Assembly: GCA_947683625.1 (NCBI GenBank)
Contig: CANTUR010000907.1
Location: forward strand, 558,001 to 622,000
Reading direction: 5' to 3'
Source: Mallotus nudiflorus
Taxonomy: Eukaryota > Streptophyta > Magnoliopsida > Malpighiales > Euphorbiaceae
Length of the DNA stretch: 64,000 bases
A program made the translations under genes and the position numbers. This document shows, in pieces, positions 53,701-64,000 of the stretch. Under the pieces are notes generated by a model. The model saw only the letters and a list, made by a program, of their open reading frames with translations. It did no database searches and was not told where the DNA came from. The number at the start of each line of letters is the position of its first letter. The first letter of the stretch is position 1.

Positions 53701-55383
53701 TTTAGAAGCTTTACTGTCTATAATGTAAGGAAGGGGGTATTGGTTTGAAGCAATTAAAGTCTCTTAATGCAACTATGCTAAGTAAAATAACTTGGAAGTT
53801 AATTACCTCTTTAAGTGATTATCCTATATTAGTCCTTTGGCATCGGTTTCTTTATAATTTAAGTATTCCTTGCCTCAAGTATTTTTAGTCCTCTGTTTGG
53901 TTATCTATTAAGCATATTTATTCTTCGCTTCGCTCGAAGATTATGTGGTTTATTAGCTTGCATAGCCAACTTAATTTCTGGACTAATGAATGTGTTCATC
54001 CCATAATTGAAATATTAATTTTGATTAAAGAGCAGTAGAATTTACATGAGCCTATTTCTTATTTTCTTACTAATGATCGATGGGAGCTTTCTCATTTTTA
54101 ATATTTATGCTATTACTACTCTTAAAGATGCTAGTGATTTATGGGTCTAGACTGCTATTAAAGATGGAGTTCATTTCATTAAAAAAATGTATAATCACTT
54201 ATATTGTTCATGTCATTAAGCTCCTTAGCACTCTTTCAAATGGAAAGAGTTCCTTCCACCGTTAACATCATTCATTTTTTGGTCAGCCATTATAGATTAT
54301 CTTCCCACTGATGATAAGCTCATACAAGAAGGATTTTCTTTTGCTTATTGTTATTCTCTTTGCTCAGAATATGCTGAAGATCATGATCACTTATTTACTA
54401 TATGTGTTTTTACTCGAGTTGTATGGCAAGCAATATTAAGACTTTTTTATAGACAAATTTTGGATTTAGGGACTTTATTGGAGCTTATTTCAGCATCTCA
54501 GAACCTTTCCTTCAATTCTCAACTAGCAGCTTTATGGTATTCTTCTATTATACATGGAGTTTGGGTTTTATAGAAAATGTGAAATGTTGCAATTTTTTAT
54601 AGTATGGCTCCAAATAATAATCATGCTTTACAAATGATTTGGAATTGTATCAAAGATGCAGATTTCTTTCATATTGGGTGTATACACAATACTGTTAATG
54701 ATTTACAAACTCTTAAACTACTGAAGATTCATGGCATTATTAGTCTAGCTCCAAAGATTATTACAGTCACTTGGTAGCCTCCTTCAAGTGCTTAGGTCAA
54801 AGTTAACATCGATGGCTCCTCTTTGGGTTCTTTAGAAGCTGCTAGTGTAGGAGGAATTTTTAGGACATCATTTGGCTTTCCTCGAGGAGCTTTCGCCTTC
54901 TCCTTAGGTTATGATTTCACATACTATTTATGCTGTTGACATGGCATAAAATAAAGGTTTGGCATTCTCTTTGGCTTGAGTGTGATTCAATGGATGTGGT
55001 TCAATGTTTTTCTTCAAAGTCCAACTAGGTGTCGTGGAAGTTTGCTAACAAATGGAGCCATTGTCTTCACTATATCTCTCTTATGAATTTTAGGGTGTCT
55101 TCTATTTATAAAGAAGGCAACTCTATTGCTGACATGCTACCTTATGAGTTTCTGCTCCTTTGTTTTGTGATTCTTTAATCAATAATTTTATAGTAGGCAG
55201 TCCTCTTATAGGTTTTATTAGCTTTTGCTATTTTTAGATTTGGATGTCCTTTATATGACTCTTTTGGTTTTTTTTATTTCAATTTATTTTGGATGTTTAG
55301 AAGCGTGATACAAATGCTAAGAGGATGTCAACCTAGTTAAGATGCTCTGGTGCATTTTCTGATTTTTATCTTTAAACTATTTA
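53701..55383 (+). pseudogene. LINE ORF2 C-terminus: zinc finger, RNase H-like domain and tail
   Basis: KLYCL, GGIGLKQLKSLNATMLSKITWKL and then zf-RVT blocks FIFWSAIIDYLPTDDKL, CSLCSEYAEDHDHLF and VVWQAILRLF. VKVNIDGSSLGSLEAASVGGIF starts the RNase H-like domain, and a degenerate 'EGNSIADML' block near 55120 ends it. The 3' end is acttaaaaaaattaa followed by the microsatellite. Homologous in detail to the minus-strand LINE at 34480-35560. Confidence 0.85.
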
Positions 55384-55417
55384 CTTAAAAAAATTAATAA
55401 TAATAATAATAATAATA

Positions 55418-55502
<85 letters not shown>

Positions 55503-55537
55503 TTCTTCTTCTTCTTCTTCTTCTTCTTCTTCTTCTT

Positions 55538-55567
<30 letters not shown>
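55384..55567. repeat. compound microsatellite (TAA)n-(TTA)n-(TTC)n at LINE tail
   Basis: Nine or so TAA units, about 25 TTA units and 22 TTC units run without interruption. The first part continues the LINE's A-rich tail, a known seed of microsatellites. The minus-strand frame of Arg and Ile runs is an artefact. Confidence 0.95.
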
Positions 55568-55568
<1 letters not shown>

Positions 55569-55590
55569 GTAAAAAAAGGGCTTTATGTAT

Positions 55591-55935
55591 CACTGATGGA
55601 ATGGTAGCGAGGCACAGCAGAATGTCCCTATTACAAATTGGTGCAACTTACTAAGTTATTTTACTATCATTTATTTATTATTATTGAGCCAATTTTGTGT
55701 TCCTCTTTTCATGGAATAGATTTAGTCAATAATAAGGTGTCAACATCAGAGTATTTTACTCAAGTATGGTAGGGTTTTTATCTATTTTTTCTAAGAGAAA
55801 TTAGTTATCTTTTATGTTTACTAAAGTACCTTTTTTAATTTGATCAATGTGGTCAATAAATTTTTTTAGCTTATTCTCTAAATATCAACCCACTTCTTTG
55901 ATTTATTAAGAATTTTTTCTATTTCTTTTGTTTAA
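55591..55935 (+). mobile_element. probable 5' LTR of copia element
   Basis: A TG start (tgatggaatggtagcgagg) lies just after the microsatellite. The end is placed before the primer-like site at 55936. No second LTR remains to confirm it, because the element is cut at about 63870. Confidence 0.45.
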
Positions 55936-55948
55936 TAGTATCAAAGCC
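55936..55948 (+). other. decayed Met-tRNA primer-binding site
   Basis: tagtatcaaagcc matches TGGTATCAGAGCC except for two bases and lies 64 bp before the gag ATG. Confidence 0.6.
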
Positions 55949-56011
55949 TGTCTAAAGTTCTTTCATGTTTTTCACCTTTCTTTTATTGATAAAAAATTCT
56001 TATTCTAAACT

Positions 56012-56869
56012 ATGGAGCTAGTTAATGGGGGAAGTGGTGCTAATGCACAAAATGGTGTTGAGATACTTGTAGGAACAAACTACAAGTATTAAAGAATATG
56101 TATGGAGGCTTATCTTCAAGGTCAAAACTTGTGCAAACTAGTAGCTAGTTCTGATATAGAGATTCCAATTGATACTCTTGATAATAGTGAGCCACTAAGT
56201 AAATGGATGATTAAATATGGGAAGGCTATATTTGCTTTGAGGATATAAATTAGTATAGAGTTCATTGATCATGTTCATGACGTTAACTCTCTAAAGTAAG
56301 TCTAGGAAACTCTTGAGAGGTTATTTTCTAAGAAGAATACAACAAGGTTATAGTTCTTGGGAAATGAACTAGCAATGATAACATAAGTAGGTATGTCAAT
56401 TTTAGAATATTTATTACCTGTGAAAAGTATCTGCGCTGAAATTTTTGAATTGGATGTGGATGAGAAGATTAGTGAAGCTCATTTAAGAAGATTTCTCATT
56501 TATGGTTTAGAGAAGGAGTTCACACTATTTATCACCTCTATTCAAGGGTGGGCAAGTCAACCATTAGTTGAAGAATTAGAGAATCTGCTTTCTAACCAAG
56601 AGGCTTTAGCTAAAAAAATGGCCAAGGATTTCAATTCTGAACATGATGTTGGATTTCAATTCTGAACATGATGTTGTTCTCTTCTCAAGAGGAAAATCAA
56701 ATGAAAATGATCTAAAAGACAATATCAGTAAGAAAAAGGCTACCAGTGACAACTCATAAGGTAGCAAATCTTTCAAGTGCTACCAATGCAGGAGGCCTGG
56801 GCATATCAAAAAATACTAAATTATGAAGATTTCAAAAGTAAATGCTACTTGTGCATATTAAGAAGATGA
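56012..56869 (+). pseudogene. Ty1/copia gag
   Basis: ATG at 56012 reads MELVNGGSGANAQNGVEILVGTNYK. Then RICMEAYLQGQNLC and, through stops, the UBN2-type gag core: FDxxD-like blocks, ETLERLFSKKNTTRL, MSILEYLLPVKSICAEIFELDVDEKISEAHLRRFLIYGL, LVEELENLLSNQEALAKKMA. A zinc knuckle follows at 56778: C-x2-C-x4-H is present, but a stop stands at the final Cys. A 25-bp duplication (gttggatttcaattctgaacatgat) occurs at about 56635-56675. Gag packages element RNA. The frame ends at the gypsy insertion. Confidence 0.85.
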
Positions 56870-56874
56870 CCAAT

Positions 56875-57246
56875 TGATGCGGGCATCAAAGAGCATGCGA
56901 TTCAATTTCTGGAAAATAATGAAAATTTGTGTTAATAGTAGTTTTTTAATTTTCTGCAACTCTGGAGTTTCAGATTTTAGTGAATTAGGAGCCCAATTTG
57001 ATTAAAATTGGCCCAATGATCACAAGTCACCAACTTTACTCGTGAGCTTCGTCGCTTTTTGGGCAAATTCAATTATTTAGGACTTTGAAGGTAATTTTTG
57101 TGTTTTAGTTATTTTAGGATTATTTTTTTTCTATTTTATTTGGGATTATTTTAAGGTTTTTCTATTTAAGCTTTTATTTTTTGGACTTTGGCTGTCATTA
57201 TGAATAAGAGAATTCAAATTCCTTTCAATTTTTTCAAAATTCTTTC
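56875..57246 (+). repeat. 5' LTR of the gypsy element (3'-truncated)
   Basis: Matches 60592-60963 closely, including caattcaatttctggaaaa and the long T-rich part. The last 120 bp present in the 3' LTR are missing here. The next bases already encode a zinc-knuckle-to-protease linker. Confidence 0.85.
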
Positions 57247-60200
57247 AGCATCTCAAAAGGGAAAAAGGGTGATGTTTGCTAAGACATATGAGCAATATGA
57301 AGATGAAGATGTCATTGACATAACCAGTGACCTTATATTTGATCCAGATTATGTTGATGAGGAGGTTGTGATTGTGACGTAAGGGCAACTTTGGTCATGT
57401 AGAGATCCTGCCTAACACCTAGAGATGCCAATGATGATTGGCTATGAAATAATATTTTTTAGTATACCTGTACTATCAAGGGCAAAGTATGCAGATTTAT
57501 GGTTAATGAAGGTAGCTGAGAGAATATAATTACAGCAGAGGTGGTCTAAGAATTAGGGATTTCAACTATAAAGCATCCTAAACCTTACAAATTGGCATGG
57601 CTAAAAAAAAGGTAAAGTAATAGTGTCAAAGTGTGCTTTGGTTCCTTTTTCTATCAGGGCAAAAATATAAAGATCACGTTTGGTGTGATGTAATAACCAT
57701 GGATGCATGTCATTTGTTGTTGGGATGGTTGTGGCAATTTAATAGAAATGTAACTTATAACAGGAAGACTAACACATGAAGACTAACACATATAGTTTCT
57801 TGTTTAAAGGAGTGAGGATCATGTTAGTACCTAATAAGGATCGTGAAAAACCTGAGCAGGTGCAAAAAGACAGCAAGGGTTGTGCTAGTTTATTAACTTT
57901 AGCTCAATTTGACAAGGTAGTGCAAAAATCTGAAGTTGTTTATGTCTTATTTAGGAAAATGGTGGATAAGGAGGTAATGGTTCATGATGTATTTTTACCA
58001 CTTCTAGAAGAGTTTAGTGATTTATTTCTAGAAGAATTAATTGAAGGGTTACCTCCCATGCAGGATATCCAACATCAGATTGACCTTAAATTAGGTGCAG
58101 CTTTGCCAAATTGACCATATTATAGGATGAGTCCTACTGAGCATGAAGAGTTGAGGAGGCAAGTGGAAGAGTTGCTAGCTAGAGGTTATATTCGAGAGAG
58201 TTTGAGTCCTTGTGCTATACCAGCCCTTCTGACACCAAAGAATAATGGTTCTTGGTGAATGTGAGTTAATAGTTAGGCCATTAACAAAATAACTATCTGG
58301 TATTGTTTTCCTATTTCTAGATTGGATGACTTACTTGGTCAACTTAGTGGGGCCATAATTTTTACTAAATTGGATTTGAAGAGTGGTTATCATCAAATTC
58401 GAATTCGAACTAGCGATGAATGGAAAATAGCCTTCAAGACATTTAGGAGGGATTATATGAATGGCTAGTCATGTCATTTGGGTGATCGAATGCACCAAGC
58501 ACCTTTATGCATATTATGAATTAGATTTTGAGGCCTTTTATTAGTAAGTGCATTGTTATGTATTTTGATGATATTTTGATTTTTAGTGCTAACCCGGATA
58601 AGCATCTTAGTCAGTTACGAGATGTTCTCACTGTACTACATAGGGAGAAGTTATATGCAACCATTAAAAAGTATGCATTTTTTACTACTAGTGTATTATT
58701 TATAGGCTATGTTGTGTCAGGTAAGGGACTGTAGGTAGATGAATCGAAAGTAAAGGCTGTGAAACATTGGCCAAAACCTACTACCATTATTGAGGTGAGG
58801 AGTTTCCATGGGTTGGATTCATTTTATAGGCATTTTATTCCATATTTTAGCAGCATTATAGCACCTATTATTGACTGCATAAGGCAGGTGGGAAAGTTTG
58901 TGCGGACAGATAAGGTAGAAAAAATGTTTGAACTGATTAAATTATGACTTACTATAGCTCCTATTTTAGTGTTTTCAGATTTTCATCAACCTTTTAAGTT
59001 ACATTCAAATGCTTATAAGGTGGGAATTGGGGTTGTTCTAAGTCAAAACAACAAACTAGTAGCATATTTCAATGAGAAGTTGTCAATGCCCAGATTGCAT
59101 TATAGCACCTATGTTGTGGTATAGGCTATTAAGCATTAGTGTCATTATTTGTTTTAGTGAGAGTTTATCTTGTATACAGTTCATGAGGTATTGAAACATT
59201 TACATCGACAAGATAAAATTTCTACTAGGCATGCAAGTTGGGTTGCTTATCTACAGAGATTTACTTTTATGGTGAAGTATAAGTCGGGTATTACTAACAG
59301 GGTGGCTAATGCATTGAGCAGACGAAAGAGCTTATTAACTTAAATGTCCATTAAGGTATCTGGGTTTGATTCCTTTGTATAATTATTTGAGACTAACCCA
59401 TATTTTTCTACTATTATGGCTAAGGTTAAAGCAGGGGAGAGAATAAACTTATTGTGGCATGATGGATTTCTATTTAAGGGTAGTCAGTTATGTGTTCCAG
59501 ATTGCAGTTTTCATTTAAAAATTATTAAAGAGTTGCATGGTGTAGGGCTTGTGGGACGAGAAAGAACTATACAACTGGTGTAGGCTCGTTATTTTTGGCC
59601 TACCATTCACAAAGAAGTGGAAAAATTGGAGCATATATGTCGAATTTGCAGGTTTCTAAAGGAACAGCATCTAACGTAGGTTTATATAGGCCAATACCAA
59701 TTCCTTCATAGCCTTAGGTGGAGCTCAACAAGGATTTTGTGTTAGAATTACCACGTACACAGTGAGGTAATGATTATATATTTATAGTGGTTAATCAGTT
59801 TTCAAAAATGGTGCATTTTATTCCATGTAAGAAAACCATAGATGTTGTTCATATTGCTCAATTATTTTTTAAAGAGATTTATAGACATTATGGGTTTCCT
59901 ATATCTATTATGTTTGATTGAGATACCAGGTTCCTTAGCCATTTTTGGCGAAGTTTATGGAAAATGGTAAACACACAGCTTAATTTCAATAGTGCCTATC
60001 ATCCACAAACAGATAGGAAAACTAAGGTGGTGAATCAGTCTTTAGGTAAATTGTTGAGGTGTTTAGTGGGTGAACATATGAAGATCTGGGATCAAAAGCT
60101 ATGTCAAGCAGAGTTTGCTCATAATCTTGCAGTCAACCAAAGCGCTAGATTTAGCCCTTGTGCTGTAGTGTTTTCTGTTATGCTAAGAGGACCACTGGAT

Positions 60201-60653
60201 TTGATTCCTCATTTAGAAAAAATGAGGATTCATGGTAAGGTAGAGGATTTTTTTAATGGATTATAAGAAGTTCATAAGGTTGTCCATGATAATTTAGTCC
60301 AAGCTGTCTCAAAGTATAACAGGTTACTGATAGGAAGAAGCGGCATATTGAGTTCGATGTGGGGGATTATGTATGGATTATCCTTACTAAGGAGAGGTTT
60401 CCTATAGGTGAATATAATAAGTTGTTTACTAAGAAGATTGGGCCAGTGGAAGTCATCGAGAACTTACCATTTGAAGTTGCCTAGCCACATTCATACTGTA
60501 AATGTTTTTAATGTTAAGCATCTGATTTTGTATGCAGGTGATTCTTCAGATGAGTTAGATTCATGGGAAAATTCTATCTACCCTAGGGAGACTGATGCAA
60601 GTGCCAAAGAGCAAGCAATTCAATTTTTGGAAAACAATGAAAAATTACGATAA
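57247..60653 (+). pseudogene. Ty3/gypsy pol: protease, RT, RNase H, integrase
   Basis: The linker FAKTYEQYEDEDVID starts the internal region, followed by a protease region with degenerate 'FSIPVLSRAKYADLWLMKVAER', HPKPYKLAWLKKGK, GCMSFVVGMVV and NTYSFLFKGVRIML. RT reads YYRMSPTEHEELRRQVEELLARGYIRESLSPCAIPALLTPKNNGSW, TKLDLKSGYHQIRIR and VMYFDDILIFS (catalytic FDD intact). RNase H has PILVFSDFHQPFKLHSNA; it ends KYKSGITNRVANALSRR. Integrase has the zinc region HGVGLVGRERT...CRICRFLKEQ, then 'VVNQFSKMVHFIPC' and YHPQTDRKTKVVNQSL, where the catalytic Glu is Lys. The C-terminus runs LPSHIHTVNVFNVKHL to a stop at 60653, inside the 3' LTR. Dozens of stops overall. Confidence 0.88.
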
Positions 60654-61081
60654 TGGTAATTTTATAATTATTTGCAACTTTGGACTTTTGGATTTTATTG
60701 AATCAAGAGCCCAATTTGATTGGAAATAGCCTAATGATCATAAAATAAGCTTCTCTTATGAGCTCCATTCCTTTTTGAGCAAATTCAATCATTTAGGCCT
60801 TTAAAAAGGTAATTTTTATGTTTTAGTTATTTTAGGATTCCTTTTTTTTATTTTGTTTGGGATTGTTTTAGGATTTTTCTATTTGAACTTTTATTTTTTA
60901 GACTTTGGCTATCATTATGAATAAGAGAATTTGGATTCCTTTTAATTTTTCCAAAATTCTTTGAATTTTAATGTCTATTTCCTAAGTTTGAGAATTATAG
61001 GTTATAAAGTTTTAGTGATTGGTAGTCATGCATGATTCAACAAACACTAATTTTTTTTATCACTCTTTTGCCATGTCATCA
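60592..61081 (+). repeat. 3' LTR of the gypsy element
   Basis: 490 bp from tgatgcaagtgccaaagagc to ccatgtcatca. The first 62 bp encode the last 20 codons of pol. Confidence 0.8.
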
Positions 61082-62770
61082 ACTCAATTGGGAGCAATGC
61101 TTTACTATTGTTGAAGTTGAAGGAATAGATACCGCTACTCCAAAATTACCACCAGATCAATCTCATGCCAACTATATTAATTACAAACATGAATGGATCA
61201 TTGATTCTAGTAGCTTGCACCATGTCACCGGCAATGATTCATTATTTTTAGAGGTACGACAACATAATAGAGTGTGTAATTGTCATAGTTGACAATTCAG
61301 CTTATCCAGTGGTAAGTGAAGGTGTTATGAAGAATGGCATTGATAAAGCAAACATCTAACTAAATGATGTTTATCATGTTCCAAGTTTGAAGAAAAATTT
61401 AGGTTCAGTTTCTCAAATTATTAAGTCTAAAAAATATGTTTCGTTTGGTCTAAATGATGTGAAAGTGCTTGAAAATGTAAAAAATATTAAAGCTAATGTT
61501 GTTCTCACTGGTGACAAAAGAGGCTCCTTATTTATCTTGTCAGTGGGAGAGTCTTATGTAAAAAAGACGAGTCAGACAAATAATGCAACTATATGGCATG
61601 CTTGGTTGGGAAATTTGGGCTATCAAATGCTGCAATAAATCTCTTCACAGATATCGTTAGATGGCTTACCAACATTGAAGAATGTACATGAAAATGTCAT
61701 TTGCTAAGGCTGCCAATATGGCAAATCACATTGTCTTCCCTTCAAAAGCTCATCAAACTATAGATTAACTCCTTTTGAACTAGTTCACACAGACTTAATA
61801 GGACCAATAAGAATAGCAAGCTATGATGGAAATCAATATGTCATGATTTTGGTGGATGATTTTTCTAGGTACACTTGGGTGTATTTTCTAAAATAGAAAA
61901 ATAAAGCACTCTCAAAGTTCATTGAATTCAATGATGTTGTTAAAAAGGAGTTTGGGCAAAAAATAAAATGTTTAAGAAGTGAAAATGGTGGCAAGTTTAT
62001 GTTAGATGATTTCTTCTAATATTATTATCACTATGGCATTCAATGATAAATGACATGTCCTAACACCCCTCAGTAAAATGGGGTTGCAGAGAGGAAGTTG
62101 GCAAATCTTAATTCAACAAGTCTTTCATGGCTACATGATAAGAAACTCCCTCAGGAGCTTTGGGCAGAAGCAATTCAATGCGCTTGCCATGTGATAAATC
62201 ATCTACCTCTATGGTCGGGTAAAGAAAAATCTCATTTTGAATTATTGCATAATCTAAAGCCAAAAGTAAATTATTCCAAGTGTTTAGTTCTATTTGTTAT
62301 GTTCATGTTCCTAAAACTAATCGAACCAATTATTTTATCCCAAAGAAAAGAAATGCATCTTTGTTGGCTATGATTCATGCAAGAAAGGATGAAGTGTATG
62401 AATCCAAATATAAAGAAGTTTATCATATCCAGGGATGTTAGTTTTAATGAGGTGTCAACTTGGTATTCAACACATAAATCAATTGTCCAAAATACTACTC
62501 TTGATAATGATCAAGATAATTCTGACCAACTATTTCCTGAAACCATCGCACAAAGAAATGATGAATCTCAAACTACAAGGAGTGATACTTCAAGTTCAAA
62601 AGATGTTGAACAGATAGTTAGAAAGTCATCAAGGGAGAAAAAGGAACCAAATTACCTTAAATATCATGAGGTATATTTAAACCACGAGACGGTGACCTCA
62701 TGCTTCTTCGCTAGTGCATTGAATTAAGAACCAAAAAATTATGAGGAAGCAAAAAAAATCCAGAATGAGA
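61082..62770 (+). pseudogene. Ty1/copia protease and integrase
   Basis: EWIIDSSSLHHVTGNDSLF is the protease start (DSG changed to DSS). GSVSQIIKSKKYVSF...NNATIWHAWLGNLGY is the pre-integrase region. Integrase core: FELVHTDLIGPIRIASYDGNQYVMILVDDFSRYTWVYFL (first catalytic Asp), LRSENGGKF (second catalytic Asp replaced by Glu, near 61981), NGVAERK (catalytic Glu, 62078), then LPQELWAEAIQCACHVINHLP. The Ser/Asn-rich linker to RT follows (62470-62700, ending EKKEPNYLKY). Stops at 61635, 62018, 62374 and elsewhere. Confidence 0.87.
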
Positions 62771-63870
62771 AGTAGCTATGCAAAAAGAAATTGAAGAATT
62801 CAATAAGAATTAGACATAGGAATTTGGTGTTAAAACCATAAAATTGTAAGCCTATTTCATGTAAATGGATTTACTATTTGAAAAAGAAATTAGATGGGAG
62901 TATTGACAAATGCAAAGCTTAACTTATTGTGTGTGGTTTTTCTCAATGCTACAAGCTAGATTATGATAAAACATTCAGTCTTGTTGCAAAAATGGTAATA
63001 ATAAAAGCCTTATGTTCTCTTGCAGCTTTTAAAAATTGGAAGCTATGGCGACTGGATGTAAAGAACATATTTCTTTATGATGAACTTGATCAAGAAGTGT
63101 TCATAGAACAACCAAGAGGATATGTTTCCAATCAACATCCCCACTATGTCTATTTATTGAAAAAGGCATTGTATGGCCTTAAACAAGTACCACACCCTTA
63201 GTATTGTAAAGTTGCTCAATACTTTATCTTTTGTGGATTCAAACTTTCTGATGCAGATTCTAGTTTGTTCATTTAAATTAGAATCAGATATGTACTTGTT
63301 GGTCTTATTGTACATGGATGATATGATAATTAAAGGAGATAATGAAGCTGAAATTTCCATGTTGAAAAATGATTTATCTATTTGCTTTGATATGAAGAAC
63401 TTAATGAGGGTTAGCTATTTTCTTGGTCTAGAAGTTGAAAAGTTAGGCCAGGGATGTTTTATTTCTCAAAAAGGTTATGCAAATGAGCTCTTGCGGCATT
63501 TTGGCATGGGGGAGTCAAAAGAAAAAGCTACTCCAATGTAGCCACACCTCAAGCTGATGAAAGATGAAAGAGAGTCATTGAAGGATGCTAGAAAATTCAA
63601 ACAACTTGCTAGTGGTTTAATTTATCCAACTATCACAAGACCTAAGATTGCTTATTCTGTTGGCATAATTTCTCAGTTTATGCAATGTCCAAGGATTTCT
63701 CGCCTGGATGCAGTAAAAATAATTCTAAAATATGTAAAGGGCTCTCTTGATCATGGCCTTATATACAAAGCGGCTGAAAATTTCTAGTTATTACTAATGC
63801 AGATTGGACAGGGAATGTAAATGACAAACATTTAACTTCAGGTTATTGCTTTAACCAAGAATTATACTAA
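62771..63870 (+). pseudogene. Ty1/copia reverse transcriptase and RNase H start (3'-cut)
   Basis: WIYYLKKKLDGSIDKCKA, LIVCGFSQCYKLDYDKTFSLVAKMVIIKALCSLAA, KLWRLDVKNIFLYDELDQEVFIEQPRGYVS, VYLLKKALYGLKQ, then in the next frame LLYMDDMIIKGDN (catalytic YxDD intact, 63311), FDMKNLMRVSYFLGLEVEK, CFISQKGYANELLRHFGM, LASGLIYPTITRPKIAYSVGIISQFMQCPR and ILKYVKGSLDHGL. The RNase H domain begins at 'NADWTGNVNDKHLTSGYCF' and then homology stops at about 63870, so the rest of the element is missing. Few stops compared with the other elements, so it is younger or less decayed. Confidence 0.87.
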
Positions 63871-64000
63871 GTTTTATTTTATTATTATTTTTTTAGCGTA
63901 CTCCATCTAATTTGGTTTTATCTCTATAAGAATATAAGTGTGATAAAAAAATTTTAATAACTAATTTAACACGACTATATACTTCAACATTTAAATCAAA
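63871..64000. other. AT-rich sequence at window end, unassigned
   Basis: After copia homology ends, a T-rich stretch follows with no recognisable feature. It may be another insertion or the flank of a deletion. Confidence 0.4.

Larger units (their letters stand above)
43453..55383 (+). mobile_element. L1-type LINE, nearly full length, split by three insertions
   Basis: Removing the array (before 43453), the LTR element (44421-48849) and the solo LTR (50652-52201) leaves about 5.95 kb: ORF1, endonuclease, RT, zinc finger, RNase H-like domain and a poly-A/(TAA)n tail. That is normal length for a plant L1. Reading frames rejoin exactly across two of the insertion sites (DMNNVC|LSPYIME and REI|FLKERSRIKW). 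Many stops show it is long dead. Confidence 0.85.
56875..61081 (+). mobile_element. Ty3/gypsy element inserted in the copia element
   Basis: It lies between copia gag (ends EDDQ) and protease (resumes W/N-EQCFTIVEVE). LTR ends are inverted (TGATG...CATCA). The flanks are accaat before and actcaat after, a target duplication with one extra base. The 5' LTR and internal start are shortened by a deletion. The remaining internal part encodes protease, RT, RNase H and integrase in one order with many stops. Short LTRs and the pol sequence suggest a chromovirus-type gypsy, but no chromodomain is recognised. Confidence 0.85.

Noticed and set aside
55381..55593. Minus-strand frame of Arg and Ile runs
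   Set aside because: Translation of the (TTC)n and (TTA)n microsatellites.

Overview
The window is plant nuclear DNA, almost certainly from a eudicot and probably a rosid. It holds one TIR-NBS-LRR (TNL) disease-resistance-type gene with spliceosomal introns, AT-rich introns and intergenic DNA, and a dense, nested layer of Ty3/gypsy, Ty1/copia and L1-type LINE retroelements. TNLs are a eudicot family. I see no bacterial features and no tRNA or rRNA gene. Almost every coding stretch outside the TNL belongs to a decayed retroelement carrying stops and frameshifts.

Layout. Positions 1-8000 hold ends of Tat/Ogre-like Ty3/gypsy elements: tandem repeats, polypurine tracts, long LTRs and a tRNA-Arg-type primer site. 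Positions 8000-13260 are a decayed Tat-type internal region (extra ORF, RT, RNase H, second RNase H, integrase) with a 606-bp tandem duplication inside RT. Positions 13300-16320 carry two plant-mobile-domain (PMD) ORFs in opposite orientation. Positions 16333-19740 are a 3' LTR followed by an inverted partial LTR with its own tandem-repeat 3' region. Positions 19850-22166 are the 3' half of a Ty1/copia element with a short 3' LTR.

Positions 22169-33885 form a gene island bounded by a diverged direct repeat. It contains the TNL gene (24112-31892). The TIR and NB-ARC exons are intact, one LRR exon is duplicated, a two-LRR module is amplified in exon 4, and two stops, a 2-bp deletion and two frameshifts disrupt the distal LRR and C-terminal domain. 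It is annotated as a pseudogene that could still encode a truncated receptor.

Positions 34480-55570 are LINE territory. A 5'-truncated LINE on the minus strand is followed by a longer plus-strand LINE broken by three later insertions, each with a 5-bp target-site duplication: (i) a 7.86-kb tandem array of five deletion-derivative Ty1/copia units sharing six LTRs, (ii) a 4.4-kb LTR element with no recognisable coding capacity, and (iii) a 1.55-kb solo LTR. The LINE ends in a large compound microsatellite. Positions 55590-63870 are a Ty1/copia element split between gag and protease by a Ty3/gypsy element.

How it works together: the TNL would be an intracellular immune receptor. The retroelements form a stratified record of insertion, recombination and local duplication. 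The strongest unusual signals are the LTR-sharing array, the tandem repeats lying just upstream of Tat polypurine tracts, the opposed PMD ORFs between integrase and 3' LTR, the duplicated TNL exon beside a (TA)n tract, and the doubled endonuclease in the LINE. All calls come from reading the sequence and conceptual translation; no database search was run.
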